64,000 nucleotides of DNA from Thiomicrorhabdus sp965603495. GTDB lineage: Bacteria; Pseudomonadota; Gammaproteobacteria; Thiomicrospirales; Thiomicrospiraceae. Under the pieces are notes generated by a model. The model saw only the letters and a program-made list of their open reading frames with translations. It made no database searches and had not been told where the DNA came from. A program made the position numbers and the translations under genes. Location of the stretch: positions 62,001 through 126,000 of the forward strand of contig CBFDDF010000004.1 of assembly GCA_965603495.1 (NCBI GenBank), given 5' to 3'. Numbering within the stretch: the first letter of the stretch is position 1; each line of letters starts with the position of its first letter. Below are positions 42,743-52,368 of the stretch, in pieces.

Positions 42743-43051
42743 ATGACATTTTTACGTTTAATGGCCTTACTGGAAGGCAGTTCGTTATTGCTTTTATTGT
42801 TTGTGGCGATGCCTCTTAAATATCAATTCGGAATGCCGGAAGTGGTGAGTTTGGTGGGGCGTTTACACGGCGGTCTATTTGTTGTCTTTAATATTGTGCT
42901 GTTTTATAACGTCTTTAAAGGTCGAGTCACTGAGGTGCTGGGCTTTATTGGCTTGCTAGCCTCGTTGGTGCCTTTTGGTACATTTGTCTATAAAGCCAAG
43001 GTCTTAAAGAATTCTCCGATTCAGACGGCGGCTTTAAATAGTCAGGCTTAA
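42743..43051 (+). CDS. DUF3817 integral membrane protein
   Basis: 102 residues with three hydrophobic segments. FLRLMALLEGSSLLLLLFVA followed by a region containing GRLHGGLFVVFNIVL is the DUF3817 pattern. ATG after AAAAAGGAGTTCAA. Function unknown. It lies between rpsT and murJ and is probably a separate unit. Confidence 0.9.
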   Translation: MTFLRLMALLEGSSLLLLLFVAMPLKYQFGMPEVVSLVGRLHGGLFVVFNIVLFYNVFKGRVTEVLGFIGLLASLVPFGTFVYKAKVLKNSPIQTAALNSQA

Positions 43052-43196
43052 ATTCAGAGTGTGGTTTAAGTTGATTGTTTAAGAGGATATGGGATAAGTT
43101 GATACAATCGCAACCGCCCTTGTGATGGGTCTGGTACAATTTCAGCAGATTAAGTCTATCCGGCAAGTCAATAACCAACCTGAGTGAGATTTCCAT

Positions 43197-44732
43197 TTGA
43201 AACGTATCATTAAAGCAACGGCCACTGTCGGTGGAATGACCATGATCTCGCGTATTTTGGGATTTGTCCGCGACATGATTATTGCCCGCTATTTTGGTGC
43301 GACAGCAGGTGCGGATGCTTTTTTGGTGGCCTTCAAAATACCCAACTTTTTCCGCCGATTGTTTGCAGAAGGTGCCTTTTCGCAGGCGTTTGTACCGATA
43401 CTCTCTGAAGTCAAAGAGAAGCAGGGCAAAGCAGCGGTTAAGCATTTAATTGATGCCTTGAGTTATCGCCTAGGCGGCATCTTATTGTTAGTGACGGCAA
43501 CCGGTGTATTTGGTTCTTCACTGTGGATGATGGTGTTTGCGCCTGGTTTTATGGATGAGCCTGAGAAATTCAATCTCGCCGCCGATATGTTGTCTATTAC
43601 TTTTCCTTATTTATTACTGATTTCCTTGGTGGCGTTTTCCTCAGCCATTATGAATACCTATAATCAATTTGCGGTACCTGCCTTTACACCGGTATTTTTA
43701 AATTTAGTGCTCATCAGCTTTGCAGTGTGGGTCTCGCCTTTATTGGACGTCCCTGTCATGGCGTTGGCTTGGGGTGTTCTAGCTGCTGGGGTGGTGCAAC
43801 TGTTGTTTCATCTACCGTACTTATACCGTTTAGGGTTGTTGCCACATCCTACTCGTCAAGCGGATCCTGGTGTCGGTGAGGTTAAGCGTTTGATGATTCC
43901 GGCCTTATTTGGTGTATCCGTTGCACAGATTAACCTGTTGGTCGATACGATTCTGGCGTCGTTTTTGATTACAGGTTCGGTCTCTTGGTTATATTATTCA
44001 GATCGTTTAATGGAGTTTCCTTTAGGTGTGTTTGGTGTGGCTTTAGCGACGGTAGTGTTACCAGGTCTGTCCAAAAAAGCGGCCAATGAAAATTGGGATG
44101 GATTTCAAAAAGATATCGATTCGGCTTTGCGTTTAGTTTTGATTATTGGGGTGCCAGCCACCTTAGGCTTGTTGTTGTTAGCAGAACCGCTCATCATTAC
44201 TTTATTCTTTTATGGTGAGTTCACGGCATTCGATGTCAGTATGTCAGGCGCGAGTCTCATGGCATACTCATTCGGTCTACTCGGTTTTATCTTGGTTAAG
44301 ATTCTCGCGCCCGCATTTTATGCCCGTAAAGATATGAAAACCCCTGTTAAAGTCGCTATTATTGCGCTGACAACCAATATGATTATGAACCTGATTTTAA
44401 TCGGCCCCTTTGCTCATGTCGGTTTAGCGGCCGCGACCAGTATCTCTGCTTTTATTAATGCTGGATTATTGTATTGGTATCTGACAAAACAAAATGTTTT
44501 TAGTCCTTTAGCGGGTTGGGGTAAGTTGATTACTCAGGTGCTACTCGCTAATGTCGTTTTAGTGGCCGCTATTCTACTCATTAATCCAGATTTGGAGCAT
44601 TGGTTGAGTTTTACTGGCTGGGAACGAATGGCCTGGTTATTGGGGCTGGTGTTTAGTGTGATGGTGGTCTATTTTGCCACCTTAATGCTTGTTGGTTTAA
44701 ACCCTAAACGGTTGTTAAAAAGCGAAGTCTGA
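43197..44732 (+). CDS. murJ: lipid II flippase MurJ
   Basis: 511 residues with about 14 membrane helices. Motifs TMISRILGFVRDMIIARYFG and GADAFLVAFKIPNFFRRLFA at the N-terminus and ALATVVLPGLSK in the middle are diagnostic. MurJ moves lipid II across the inner membrane for peptidoglycan synthesis. TTG start after GAGTGAGA. The pairing with rpsT and ribF is common in gammaproteobacteria. Confidence 0.97.
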   Translation: MKRIIKATATVGGMTMISRILGFVRDMIIARYFGATAGADAFLVAFKIPNFFRRLFAEGAFSQAFVPILSEVKEKQGKAAVKHLIDALSYRLGGILLLVTATGVFGSSLWMMVFAPGFMDEPEKFNLAADMLSITFPYLLLISLVAFSSAIMNTYNQFAVPAFTPVFLNLVLISFAVWVSPLLDVPVMALAWGVLAAGVVQLLFHLPYLYRLGLLPHPTRQADPGVGEVKRLMIPALFGVSVAQINLLVDTILASFLITGSVSWLYYSDRLMEFPLGVFGVALATVVLPGLSKKAANENWDGFQKDIDSALRLVLIIGVPATLGLLLLAEPLIITLFFYGEFTAFDVSMSGASLMAYSFGLLGFILVKILAPAFYARKDMKTPVKVAIIALTTNMIMNLILIGPFAHVGLAAATSISAFINAGLLYWYLTKQNVFSPLAGWGKLITQVLLANVVLVAAILLINPDLEHWLSFTGWERMAWLLGLVFSVMVVYFATLMLVGLNPKRLLKSEV

Positions 44733-44784
44733 TGGGTTTAATAAGCCATTTTTTGAATAGAGTTCAAACTCAATTTCTAAGATG

Positions 44785-44796
44785 ATCAGGCCTGGT
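44785..44796. repeat. one-mismatch palindrome copy after murJ
   Basis: ATCAGGCCTGGT in the murJ-ribF gap, followed by AAGTTTAAATT as near other intergenic copies. Confidence 0.6.
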
Positions 44797-44915
44797 AAGT
44801 TTAAATTGACGTTCGTTTTGACGGTTTTTAACCGTTATTTAATGCTCTTTAAAAGATTATCAGCCTCTTAAGGCTTTGAATCGGCTATAATTTACGGCTT
44901 ATTTTTTAGTTAGTA

Positions 44916-45863
44916 ATGGCGTTAATGCAGTTAATTCGTGGCTTACACAATCTCCAACAATTTAAGTCGCAACTTAAGCAAGGCTGTGTACTGACTATTG
45001 GTAATTTTGACGGCTTGCATTTGGGCCATCAGCAAGTCGTGCAAGCGGTTGCCGAACAGGCCAAAGAAATGTGTCTGCCAAGCGTGGTGATGATTTTTGA
45101 ACCCTTGCCGATTGAGTACTTTGCACCTGAGAAAGCGCCTGTGCGTTTAATGAATTTTCGTGAGAAAGTTCAAGCGCTTCAGTCCACCGAAATAGATTAT
45201 GTTTTGTGCGTGCGTTTTAACGCGTCTTTTGCCGAGTTGAGTGCTGAAGATTTCGTGCAGAAAATCTTATTGGATGGCCTGAATGTCAAACACCTGGTGG
45301 TCGGAGATGACTTTCGTTTTGGCAAACAACGCCAAGGGAATTACGCTTATTTGCAGGCCTCGGGTGCTGTGAAGGGTTTTAGCGTCACGGATATGCCGAC
45401 CTTTGGTTTGGCTAAAGAGAGAGTGAGCAGTACGCGTGTCAGAGCCGCACTCAGCTCACACGATTTGACTGAAGCCAAAGCCTTATTAGGTAAAGCCTTT
45501 AAGTTTAATGGTCGGGTTATTCATGGTCAAAAGTTAGGCCGAACCATTGGTTTTAGAACGTTAAATCTCAATCCAAAGCGTTTTCATATGCCAGTGCAGG
45601 GCGTCTTTGCCGTAACGGTGGATGGCATTGCGGATAAACCCTGGCCGGGTGTTGCTAATTTGGGCTTACGCCCAACGGTAGACGGTGTAAGACCTTCAAT
45701 TGAAGTGCATTTGTTTAACTGGGACAAAGACCTTTACGGTAAACACGTAGACGTCACTTTGGAACACTTTATTCGTCCAGAAATGAAATTTGATAGTATC
45801 GAGGCATTAAAGCATCAGATTGGCCTGGATGCTGAGTTAGCCAAACAGTTTTTTAAAATTTAA
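44916..45863 (+). CDS. ribF: bifunctional riboflavin kinase / FAD synthetase
   Basis: 315 residues. The FAD synthetase domain carries LTIGNFDGLHLGHQQVV (HxGH) and VGDDFRFGKQRQGN; the riboflavin kinase domain carries GRTIGFRTLNLNP and GVANLGLRPTV. It converts riboflavin to FMN and FAD. The ATG at 44916 gives MALMQLIRGLHNL; an ATG 9 nt later is possible. A TATAAT at 44886-44891 lies just upstream without a good -35. Confidence 0.97.
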   Translation: MALMQLIRGLHNLQQFKSQLKQGCVLTIGNFDGLHLGHQQVVQAVAEQAKEMCLPSVVMIFEPLPIEYFAPEKAPVRLMNFREKVQALQSTEIDYVLCVRFNASFAELSAEDFVQKILLDGLNVKHLVVGDDFRFGKQRQGNYAYLQASGAVKGFSVTDMPTFGLAKERVSSTRVRAALSSHDLTEAKALLGKAFKFNGRVIHGQKLGRTIGFRTLNLNPKRFHMPVQGVFAVTVDGIADKPWPGVANLGLRPTVDGVRPSIEVHLFNWDKDLYGKHVDVTLEHFIRPEMKFDSIEALKHQIGLDAELAKQFFKI

Positions 45864-45900
45864 ATCGTGCTTTATGCACATTCAACATAGTGAAAATCAC

Positions 45901-48729
45901 ATGACAGACTATAAACCAACCTTAAACTTGCCTGAAACAGATTTCCCAATGCGTGGAAGCCTGCCAAACCGTGAGCCTGCTCAAGTTGCCAAATGGCAAT
46001 CAGAATCGTTATATAAAACGGTTCGTGAACACATGAAAGGCCGTCCAAAGTTTATTTTGCATGACGGACCTCCGTATGCAAACGGTGATATTCATATCGG
46101 TCACGCAGTCAATAAAGTGCTAAAAGACATGATTGTAAAGTCAAAAGGTCTCAGTGGTTTTGATGCGCCGTTGGTGCCGGGTTGGGATTGTCATGGTCTG
46201 CCGATTGAACTGAATGTTGAAAAGAAAAAAGGCAAAGTAGGCCAAAAAATTGGCGCGACTGAGTTCCGTGAAGAGTGCCGCATTTACGCACAGAAGCAGG
46301 TCGATGGTCAGATGGCGGATTTCCAGCGTCTCGGAATTTTGGCGGATTGGGAAAATCCATATTTAACGAAAGATTTTGCGTTTGAAGCCAATGAAATTCG
46401 TGCCTTGTCTAAAATCGTTGCGAACGGACACTTGGTTAAAGGGACTAAACCTGTTTACTGGAGTGTCGGTGCGCATACTGCGTTGGCAGAAGCGGAAGTT
46501 GAATACGAGAATAAACGTTCTAAATCGATTGATGTGCGTTTTCATGTGGTGGATGACGAAGCGTTCTTTAAACGTTGTCATCATGTAGAAGACCATTTGG
46601 GTGAAGGTCCTTTGTCTGTGGTTATTTGGACAACGACACCTTGGACTTTACCGGCTAACCAAGCGGTTTCTATCAATCCTGAATTAGAGTATGCCGTCAT
46701 ACAAGTGGAAGGCGAACATGGTCCTGAGCGTCTGTTTATCGCCGAAGCGATGATTAAAGACTCTATGGACAAATGGGGCTTTGATAAATACCGAGTGATT
46801 GCATACGGTCCAGGGTCACAGTTTGATTTAATCCGTTTACAGCACCCATTCTATGATCGTATTGTGCCATTGATTTTAGGTGATCATGTCACCACAGAAG
46901 CCGGTACCGGTTGTGTGCATACTGCACCAGGTCACGGTCAAGAAGATTTCGCGGTGGGTCTGAAATATGATCTAGAAGTCGATTGTCCAGTAGATGGTTC
47001 AGGTAACTTTGTCGCCGGCACGCCTTTGTTTGAAGGTGAGAACGTGCTTAAAGTGGATGATCACGTTATTGAAGTCTTGAAAGAGCACAAAGCGTTATTG
47101 CACATCGAAATCATCGAGCACAGTTACCCACATTGCTGGCGTACTAAAACGCCATTGATTTTCCGTACAACACCTCAGTGGTTTATCAGTATGAGTGAAG
47201 GCGGATTGAGTGACCTTGCTTTGGCTGAAATCAAGAAAGTTCAGTGGATTCCTGAATGGGGTCAAAACCGTATTGAGGGCATGATTGAAGGTCGTCCAGA
47301 CTGGTGTATTTCACGCCAGCGTTTCTGGGGTGTGCCAATCGCCATCTTCGTTCATAAAGTCACGGGTGAAATGCATCCGCGCACCGTTGAATTGATGGAA
47401 GAAGTTGCCAAGCTCGTTGAAGTCAGTTCGATTGATGCTTGGTATGATTTGGATATGGCTGCTATGTTGGGGGCGGAAGCCGACGACTATGAGCAAGTCA
47501 CTGATATCTTAGATGTATGGTTCGATTCAGGTATTTCACACTATACGGTTCTAAAGCAGCGTGAAGAGTTATCGACGCCAGCAGATCTGTATTTAGAAGG
47601 CTCTGATCAACATCGTGGTTGGTTCCAATCGTCACTGTTATCATCATTAGCATTAGACGGCAAAGCACCTTATAAACAAGTGTTAACGCATGGTTTTACC
47701 GTCGATAAAGACGGTAAGAAAATGTCTAAGTCTAAAGGTAATGTCGTTGCACCTCAGAAAATTTCTAATACATTGGGTGCCGATATTTTACGCCTGTGGA
47801 TTTCGGCTGCGGATTATCGTTATGAGATGACCGTTTCCGATGAAATCATTAGTCGTACTGCAGATGCTTATCGTCGTATTCGTAATACCGCACGTTTCTT
47901 ACTGGCGAATATCAATGGCTTTAATCCTGCGACCGATATGGTTGCTTATGATGATCTGTTGCCGCTGGATAAGTGGGTGATTGGTCATACAGCGAAGCTT
48001 CAGAAAGAGATAATTGAGTCTTACGACACTTATAATTTCCATAATATTTATCAAAATGTCACGCACTTCTGTTCAATTGAGTTGGGAGCGTTCTATTTAG
48101 ATGTGATTAAAGATCGCCAGTACACCTGTAAAACAGATGGCCTAGCGCGTCGTTCTGCACAAACGGCTTTGTATCATATTATTGAAGCCCTGACTCGTTG
48201 GATAGCGCCTATCTTGAGCTTTACCGCTGAAGAGTTATGGGAAGCTCTGCCAGGTGAACGTTCGTCGACTGTTTTTGTCGCAACTTGGTATGAAGGTTTG
48301 ACAGAATTAGATGAGTCAACGACTCTGAATTCTGACTACTGGAATGAGATGATTGCAGTACGTTCTGCGGTTGCTAAACAGCTAGAGCAGTTACGTGCTG
48401 ATAAAGTCATTAAAGGTTCGTTAACCGCGGAAGTCACGTTGTATTGTGAAGACGATTTATTCGCTAAACTTTCTCAATTAGAAGACGAATTACGTTTTGT
48501 ATTGATTACTTCTGCAGCGACATTGAAGCCACTATCGGAAAAATCAAATTCTGCTTTTGAGTCAGAAATGCCGGGTCTTTGGATTGAAGCGGGCGCGGCA
48601 GATGCTCCGAAATGTGCACGTTGTTGGCATCATCGTGAAGATGTCGGCCAAACAGCCGCACATCCTGAACTCTGTACACGTTGTGTAGAAAACGTCGATG
48701 GGGATGGTGAAGTGCGACACTTCGCTTAA
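45901..48729 (+). CDS. ileS: isoleucyl-tRNA synthetase
   Basis: 942 residues. HIGH motif PPYANGDIHIGHAVN, editing-site TTTPWTLPANQAV, KMSKS motif DGKKMSKSKGNVVAPQ and a C-terminal zinc finger (CARCWHHREDVG and CTRCVENV). The ATG at 45901 aligns with the E. coli start (MTDYKPTLNLPETDFPMRG). Order ribF-ileS-lspA is conserved. Confidence 0.98.
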   Translation: MTDYKPTLNLPETDFPMRGSLPNREPAQVAKWQSESLYKTVREHMKGRPKFILHDGPPYANGDIHIGHAVNKVLKDMIVKSKGLSGFDAPLVPGWDCHGLPIELNVEKKKGKVGQKIGATEFREECRIYAQKQVDGQMADFQRLGILADWENPYLTKDFAFEANEIRALSKIVANGHLVKGTKPVYWSVGAHTALAEAEVEYENKRSKSIDVRFHVVDDEAFFKRCHHVEDHLGEGPLSVVIWTTTPWTLPANQAVSINPELEYAVIQVEGEHGPERLFIAEAMIKDSMDKWGFDKYRVIAYGPGSQFDLIRLQHPFYDRIVPLILGDHVTTEAGTGCVHTAPGHGQEDFAVGLKYDLEVDCPVDGSGNFVAGTPLFEGENVLKVDDHVIEVLKEHKALLHIEIIEHSYPHCWRTKTPLIFRTTPQWFISMSEGGLSDLALAEIKKVQWIPEWGQNRIEGMIEGRPDWCISRQRFWGVPIAIFVHKVTGEMHPRTVELMEEVAKLVEVSSIDAWYDLDMAAMLGAEADDYEQVTDILDVWFDSGISHYTVLKQREELSTPADLYLEGSDQHRGWFQSSLLSSLALDGKAPYKQVLTHGFTVDKDGKKMSKSKGNVVAPQKISNTLGADILRLWISAADYRYEMTVSDEIISRTADAYRRIRNTARFLLANINGFNPATDMVAYDDLLPLDKWVIGHTAKLQKEIIESYDTYNFHNIYQNVTHFCSIELGAFYLDVIKDRQYTCKTDGLARRSAQTALYHIIEALTRWIAPILSFTAEELWEALPGERSSTVFVATWYEGLTELDESTTLNSDYWNEMIAVRSAVAKQLEQLRADKVIKGSLTAEVTLYCEDDLFAKLSQLEDELRFVLITSAATLKPLSEKSNSAFESEMPGLWIEAGAADAPKCARCWHHREDVGQTAAHPELCTRCVENVDGDGEVRHFA

Positions 48730-48750
48730 TTCGAGAGTCTGTTAGCCATG

Positions 48751-48810
48751 AAAGTACGGAGAGCACGAGGTTTAGGAGATTTCTCAAACCCGCGTGATTC
48801 GTACTTTTTT
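48751..48810 (+). terminator. long hairpin between ileS and lspA
   Basis: A 60-nt hairpin with nested stems AAAGTACG/CGTACTTT, CACG/CGTG and GGTTT/AAACC, and a T run at the 3' side. It could terminate or attenuate read-through into lspA. Confidence 0.65.
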
Positions 48811-48839
48811 GTTTGTACGTTATTGAAAATGGAAAAACT

Positions 48840-49376
48840 ATGTTCGGAAATAAAATAACTTCTACGGCACTTAAAACGCTGTGGTTAACCTTAATAGTAA
48901 TTGCGTTAGATCAGTTGACCAAGGTTTTGGCATTATCTAACTTGACCTTTTTAGAACCGGTTGCGGTCATGCCCTATTTGAATTGGACACTCACCTATAA
49001 TTATGGCGCAGCCTTTAGCTTTTTAGCGGATATGGCTGGTTGGCAACGCTGGTTTTTTTCAGCATTAGCCATAGGGGTTAGTGTGATTTTATTGGCCTGG
49101 TTAGCGAAACTTCCACCAAAGTTAACGGTTGAAGTCTGGGGGGTTAATCTAGTTCTAGGCGGGGCAATCGGTAATGTCATTGATCGTTTTTTAGCAGGAC
49201 GCGTCACTGATTTTATAGATTTTTATATTGGCTCCTGGCATTATGCAACTTTTAATATTGCGGATGTCGCGATTACCGTCGGGGCATGCTTATTGATTTA
49301 TTCTGAGGTTTTTTGTTGCAAACCCGAAAAAGAAAAGCAGGAAAAGCAGGAAAAGCAGACTGAACAAGTCAAATAA
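48840..49376 (+). CDS. lspA: lipoprotein signal peptidase (prolipoprotein SPase II)
   Basis: 178 residues with four membrane helices. Catalytic aspartates lie in GNVIDRFLAGRVTDFIDFY and NIADVAI. LspA removes lipoprotein signal peptides and so works upstream of Lnt, which is also in this window. The ATG at 48840 follows ATGGAAAAAC. The C-terminus ends with a charged run built of three EKQ repeats from a 9-nt tandem repeat (GAAAAGCAG), unusual for LspA. No fkpB or ispH follows, unlike in E. coli. Confidence 0.96.
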   Translation: MFGNKITSTALKTLWLTLIVIALDQLTKVLALSNLTFLEPVAVMPYLNWTLTYNYGAAFSFLADMAGWQRWFFSALAIGVSVILLAWLAKLPPKLTVEVWGVNLVLGGAIGNVIDRFLAGRVTDFIDFYIGSWHYATFNIADVAITVGACLLIYSEVFCCKPEKEKQEKQEKQTEQVK

Positions 49377-49474
49377 CAAGTTAATAATGACCAGGTCTGG
49401 TCAGTATTAAAAAAATAACACCACTCTTTATCCAATCTTTTAAATCAAACGAATGAGCTTAGATTAATTGATAT

Positions 49475-50824
49475 TTAATCAACAGGGCTGTTCAGGTTAT
49501 GAACTAAGGTTTTATAAACTGGATGGTTTCTTAGCAGGGTTCTTCCCGCTTCAATCAGTTTGTCCACTTCTTCTTCTGTCAAAGTAAAAGAGCTGGTAAT
49601 GGCATTAAAGAAGTTACTCTGCACCGGTTCTTTTATGCCGTCAAAGCCTACTTCGATAAAGTAATCCGTTACCTTTTTTTCTGGCGTAGAGAGTTCTTGG
49701 CTCCAACGTAGCATACCTTTTTGAAACAGTTCAATCGTAGTGGCATTATAACGGTGTAGTTGGATTTCGGAGACGGCATTAATAGTGCTTTTTATGCTTG
49801 GAACTTGATTGGTTTTGCCAATGTCTTGGCTGGAGTGAGTGGAGGCGTTGACGGCAATAACGGCAAAGTGACTCACCGGCTTTCGGTTGAACTTTTTAAG
49901 AATTTGTTGAGCACCACCTGAAAGTTCCATCACTTCATAGATTGCACGCAGCCCTAGGTTATCTGTAATACCGCCATCCACTAGATGAATATATTTTAAG
50001 TTTTCGCCGGTTTGTAGGTATTTGTGGAGATCTTGTTGTATCGCTTTCACTTCCTGGCTGGAGTGTAATGTCTGTTTAGAATCGAGTAACATTCCATTTT
50101 GTTTATTGTTGCAGTCTTGGTAATTTTCAACAATAACGGGGTCAAAAAGAAACGGCACCGAAGAGGAGGCTGCGACGGCACTCGCGATCGGAAAATCATT
50201 GATATTGGAACACAGTAAATCAAAATATTCTTGAGTAAACGAAAAGCGGATGCCATTGCCTAAATCTGAGGCATTAATCACAATGAGTGGCCCGTTATTT
50301 TTTTGTAAATCAGCAAAAGTTGCATTTTTAAAGACAGAGGTTTGATAGAATTCGATTGTACGATCGGTACGCCCTTTCGTTGAGAACCAAAGCGTTGGGT
50401 CAAATAAATCATCTATGAGTATTGTGGAGATATCTTGACGTAGAAAGACCTTTTCAAATTTTTTGAAGGTTTTGTCGCCATGCAGTCCATAGTAGGCCGC
50501 AGTAAAGCTGCCACCTGAAACTGAGCTAATCACATCCACTTCATCTAAAAGTCGATACGAGTGGCCATTGCGTTGAATATGAGTATCCCTAAGTTCTTTT
50601 AGCACGCCATAAGCAAGGGCGGCGGCACGAGAACCCCCGCCTGAAAAAGACAGCAACAAGGTAACATTTCCCTGTGGTTTGCTACTGATGACGGATTGAA
50701 TTGAATAGCCGGATAAAGTCGGTTCAGTAGGTTTTTTAGAGTTGTTAATCGCTCCAAAAGTAGAGCAACCTGATAGAAATATACTGGAAGTCAGTATTGT
50801 AATGAGAAGCTTGAACACGACCAC
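49475..50824 (-). CDS. patatin-like phospholipase lipoprotein
   Basis: 449 residues. N-terminal lipoprotein signal with lipobox FLSGC. Patatin motifs: oxyanion-hole LSFSGGGSRAAAL, nucleophile SSVSGGS (GxSxG) and the catalytic Asp in LVDGGITDNLGL. It should be a membrane-anchored lipid acyl hydrolase in the periplasm or outer membrane. GTG start; a second GTG two codons in is possible. It stands alone, convergent with lspA. Confidence 0.9.
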   Translation of the reverse strand: MVVFKLLITILTSSIFLSGCSTFGAINNSKKPTEPTLSGYSIQSVISSKPQGNVTLLLSFSGGGSRAAALAYGVLKELRDTHIQRNGHSYRLLDEVDVISSVSGGSFTAAYYGLHGDKTFKKFEKVFLRQDISTILIDDLFDPTLWFSTKGRTDRTIEFYQTSVFKNATFADLQKNNGPLIVINASDLGNGIRFSFTQEYFDLLCSNINDFPIASAVAASSSVPFLFDPVIVENYQDCNNKQNGMLLDSKQTLHSSQEVKAIQQDLHKYLQTGENLKYIHLVDGGITDNLGLRAIYEVMELSGGAQQILKKFNRKPVSHFAVIAVNASTHSSQDIGKTNQVPSIKSTINAVSEIQLHRYNATTIELFQKGMLRWSQELSTPEKKVTDYFIEVGFDGIKEPVQSNFFNAITSSFTLTEEEVDKLIEAGRTLLRNHPVYKTLVHNLNSPVD

Positions 50825-50973
50825 ACTCAGATAGAAAAGAATAATGGGAATCTTATCACTATTTTTTAGATTAACCAGACGGAGTAGCGTGAACTTGCTA
50901 AAAACAGAGGTTAATCACATTGCCATAAAAGAAGCGTATAATTTAAAGGTTAAGTTTTTAGGGTAGGATTGAG

Positions 50974-51600
50974 ATGCTGTTTCGACAAGTATTAGGGTTA
51001 GCGCTTTTAATAGGAGCGTATTTTTTATTGATTCCGGGATTGACCGAACCGGTATTGCATATCACCACCACCCTAGATAAAGGCGAACTTACTGTCTTGG
51101 GTAAGGAAGCGATTCTAACCAGTGGTAGCATTCCTAATTTCTTGATGCCTATGACGTTGGAGGTTTTCAATCAGATACAAGTCAGTGGGTCGGTCGTGAT
51201 TCAAGATACCGCTAAAAGTATTTTAGGCACCGCTGAAGGTTTATGGCTGGATGGAAATTTGCTCGTGGCTTTTTTAATTGTGTTTTTCAGCGTGTTTATC
51301 CCTGCTTTAAAGCTAGGTTTGTTAGGGCTTTCCTATACGATGCAAAGATTTGCGTGGAGTGGTCGTTATGCTAAGTGGAGCGGTTTGTTGAGCAAGTGGT
51401 CGATGGCAGATGTTTTTGTTATGGCATTGATTATCTCTTTTTTAGCCATCAAAGCCAGTGCAAATACTTTCAGCCTATTGCAAACAAATATTCAACTTGA
51501 AAACGGTTTCTATTACTTTTTAGGCTATTGTTTGCTGTCTATTTTATCGAGTCAGTTGTTGGTTAATGAGGCGAGTTCTGAGTCTAGATCTCAATCATAG
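50974..51600 (+). CDS. paraquat-inducible protein A (PqiA) family protein
   Basis: 208 residues with four hydrophobic segments, equal to one PqiA domain. It shows LLIPGLTEPVLHI and SILSSQLL. The segment SGRYAKWSGLLSKWSMADVFV matches the PqiA pattern (KWSMLDVFV). PqiA-type proteins accompany MCE lipid-transport proteins, but no MCE protein (PqiB) is adjacent here. ATG after TAGGATTGAG. Confidence 0.9.
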   Translation: MLFRQVLGLALLIGAYFLLIPGLTEPVLHITTTLDKGELTVLGKEAILTSGSIPNFLMPMTLEVFNQIQVSGSVVIQDTAKSILGTAEGLWLDGNLLVAFLIVFFSVFIPALKLGLLGLSYTMQRFAWSGRYAKWSGLLSKWSMADVFVMALIISFLAIKASANTFSLLQTNIQLENGFYYFLGYCLLSILSSQLLVNEASSESRSQS

Positions 51601-51620
51601 TCCTCTTTTCAATTTCCAAT

Positions 51621-51662
51621 AAAAAAGCCCGAATGACCAGGCCTGGTCATTCGGGCTTTTTG
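51621..51662. terminator. bidirectional terminator built around the palindrome
   Basis: A perfect 42-bp inverted repeat with no unpaired bases in the DNA: A run, GCCCGAATG, then the ACCAGGCCTGGT core, and the mirror arm with T run. It serves the convergent genes pqiA-like (+) and the Cys-rich gene (-). Confidence 0.9.
51636..51647. repeat. ACCAGGCCTGGT palindrome, copy 12
   Basis: Perfect copy at the centre of the bidirectional terminator; it would form the tip of the RNA hairpin. Confidence 0.9.
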
Positions 51663-51690
51663 TTTTCAGACGGTTAAGAGTAAACCCGTT

Positions 51691-52344
51691 TTAACTGCAG
51701 CAACCTGTGCTTGTAGTGGATAACCATTCGGTGACTTGTGCTTTAGTCGGAATACTCCCGCTATGCACAACTTTGCCATTGATGACCACGCCTGGTGTAG
51801 CCATGACGCCGAATCCAGCAATTTCAACAATGTCTTCCACTTTAGTCACACAGCATTCAACCTTGAGTTCTGCCGCTGTCGATTCAATTAAGTTCATCGT
51901 CGTCGTGCAGTTCTGGCAACCTGTCCCTAAGACTTTAATCTCTAAACAATTGGCAGCGTTCTCACAACAAGTTGTAGCTGAAATTGCCTCAGAAGCTGAA
52001 GAGGACGCTTGCATTTGTTTACTATCACAACAGGGTGCGTTTTTTTCTTCATTAGTTGAACAGCACCCGTCTGACGATTTTTCTGCGCTGGTATCAACGA
52101 TGGGTTCACAACATGTGCCCGTGGTGTCTGAAGCACAACATTGCCCCGTATTTTTATCTTTGCCAAAGACGTTTGTCGCAGGGCACCAGCCTGTAAAAGT
52201 AGATTGTAATGCAAATAAACCTGCTAACAGCGTAAGCCATAACCAAGTCGGTTGGGTTAAATCAACCTGTCCTAGAAAATGGGCTAAAATTACTGGAACT
52301 AAAATCATCAGTGCGATTAAACGCATCATCATATTGCCTTTCAT
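51691..52344 (-). CDS. DUF2892-like membrane domain fused to Cys-rich linker and thioredoxin-like domain
   Basis: 217 residues in three parts. Residues 1-60 hold two hydrophobic helices ending FTGWCPATNVFG, as in DUF2892/YgaP. Residues of about 68-130 are rich in cysteine pairs (QCCAS, TCCEP, GCCS, PCCD, TCCENAANC). From about 135 a redox-active thioredoxin-like domain (TM0996/MTH895 type) carries GTGCQNC and the cis-Pro loop VMATPGVVINGK, and the chain ends GCCS. Such small thioredoxins are encoded with YraQ/ArsP-type permeases, and the permease gene lies 24 nt upstream. The cysteine-rich linker suggests soft-metal or metalloid handling. The substrate is an inference. Confidence 0.85.
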   Translation of the reverse strand: MKGNMMMRLIALMILVPVILAHFLGQVDLTQPTWLWLTLLAGLFALQSTFTGWCPATNVFGKDKNTGQCCASDTTGTCCEPIVDTSAEKSSDGCCSTNEEKNAPCCDSKQMQASSSASEAISATTCCENAANCLEIKVLGTGCQNCTTTMNLIESTAAELKVECCVTKVEDIVEIAGFGVMATPGVVINGKVVHSGSIPTKAQVTEWLSTTSTGCCS

Positions 52345-52368
52345 GGTGCTCTCCGAGGGTGAAAAAAA

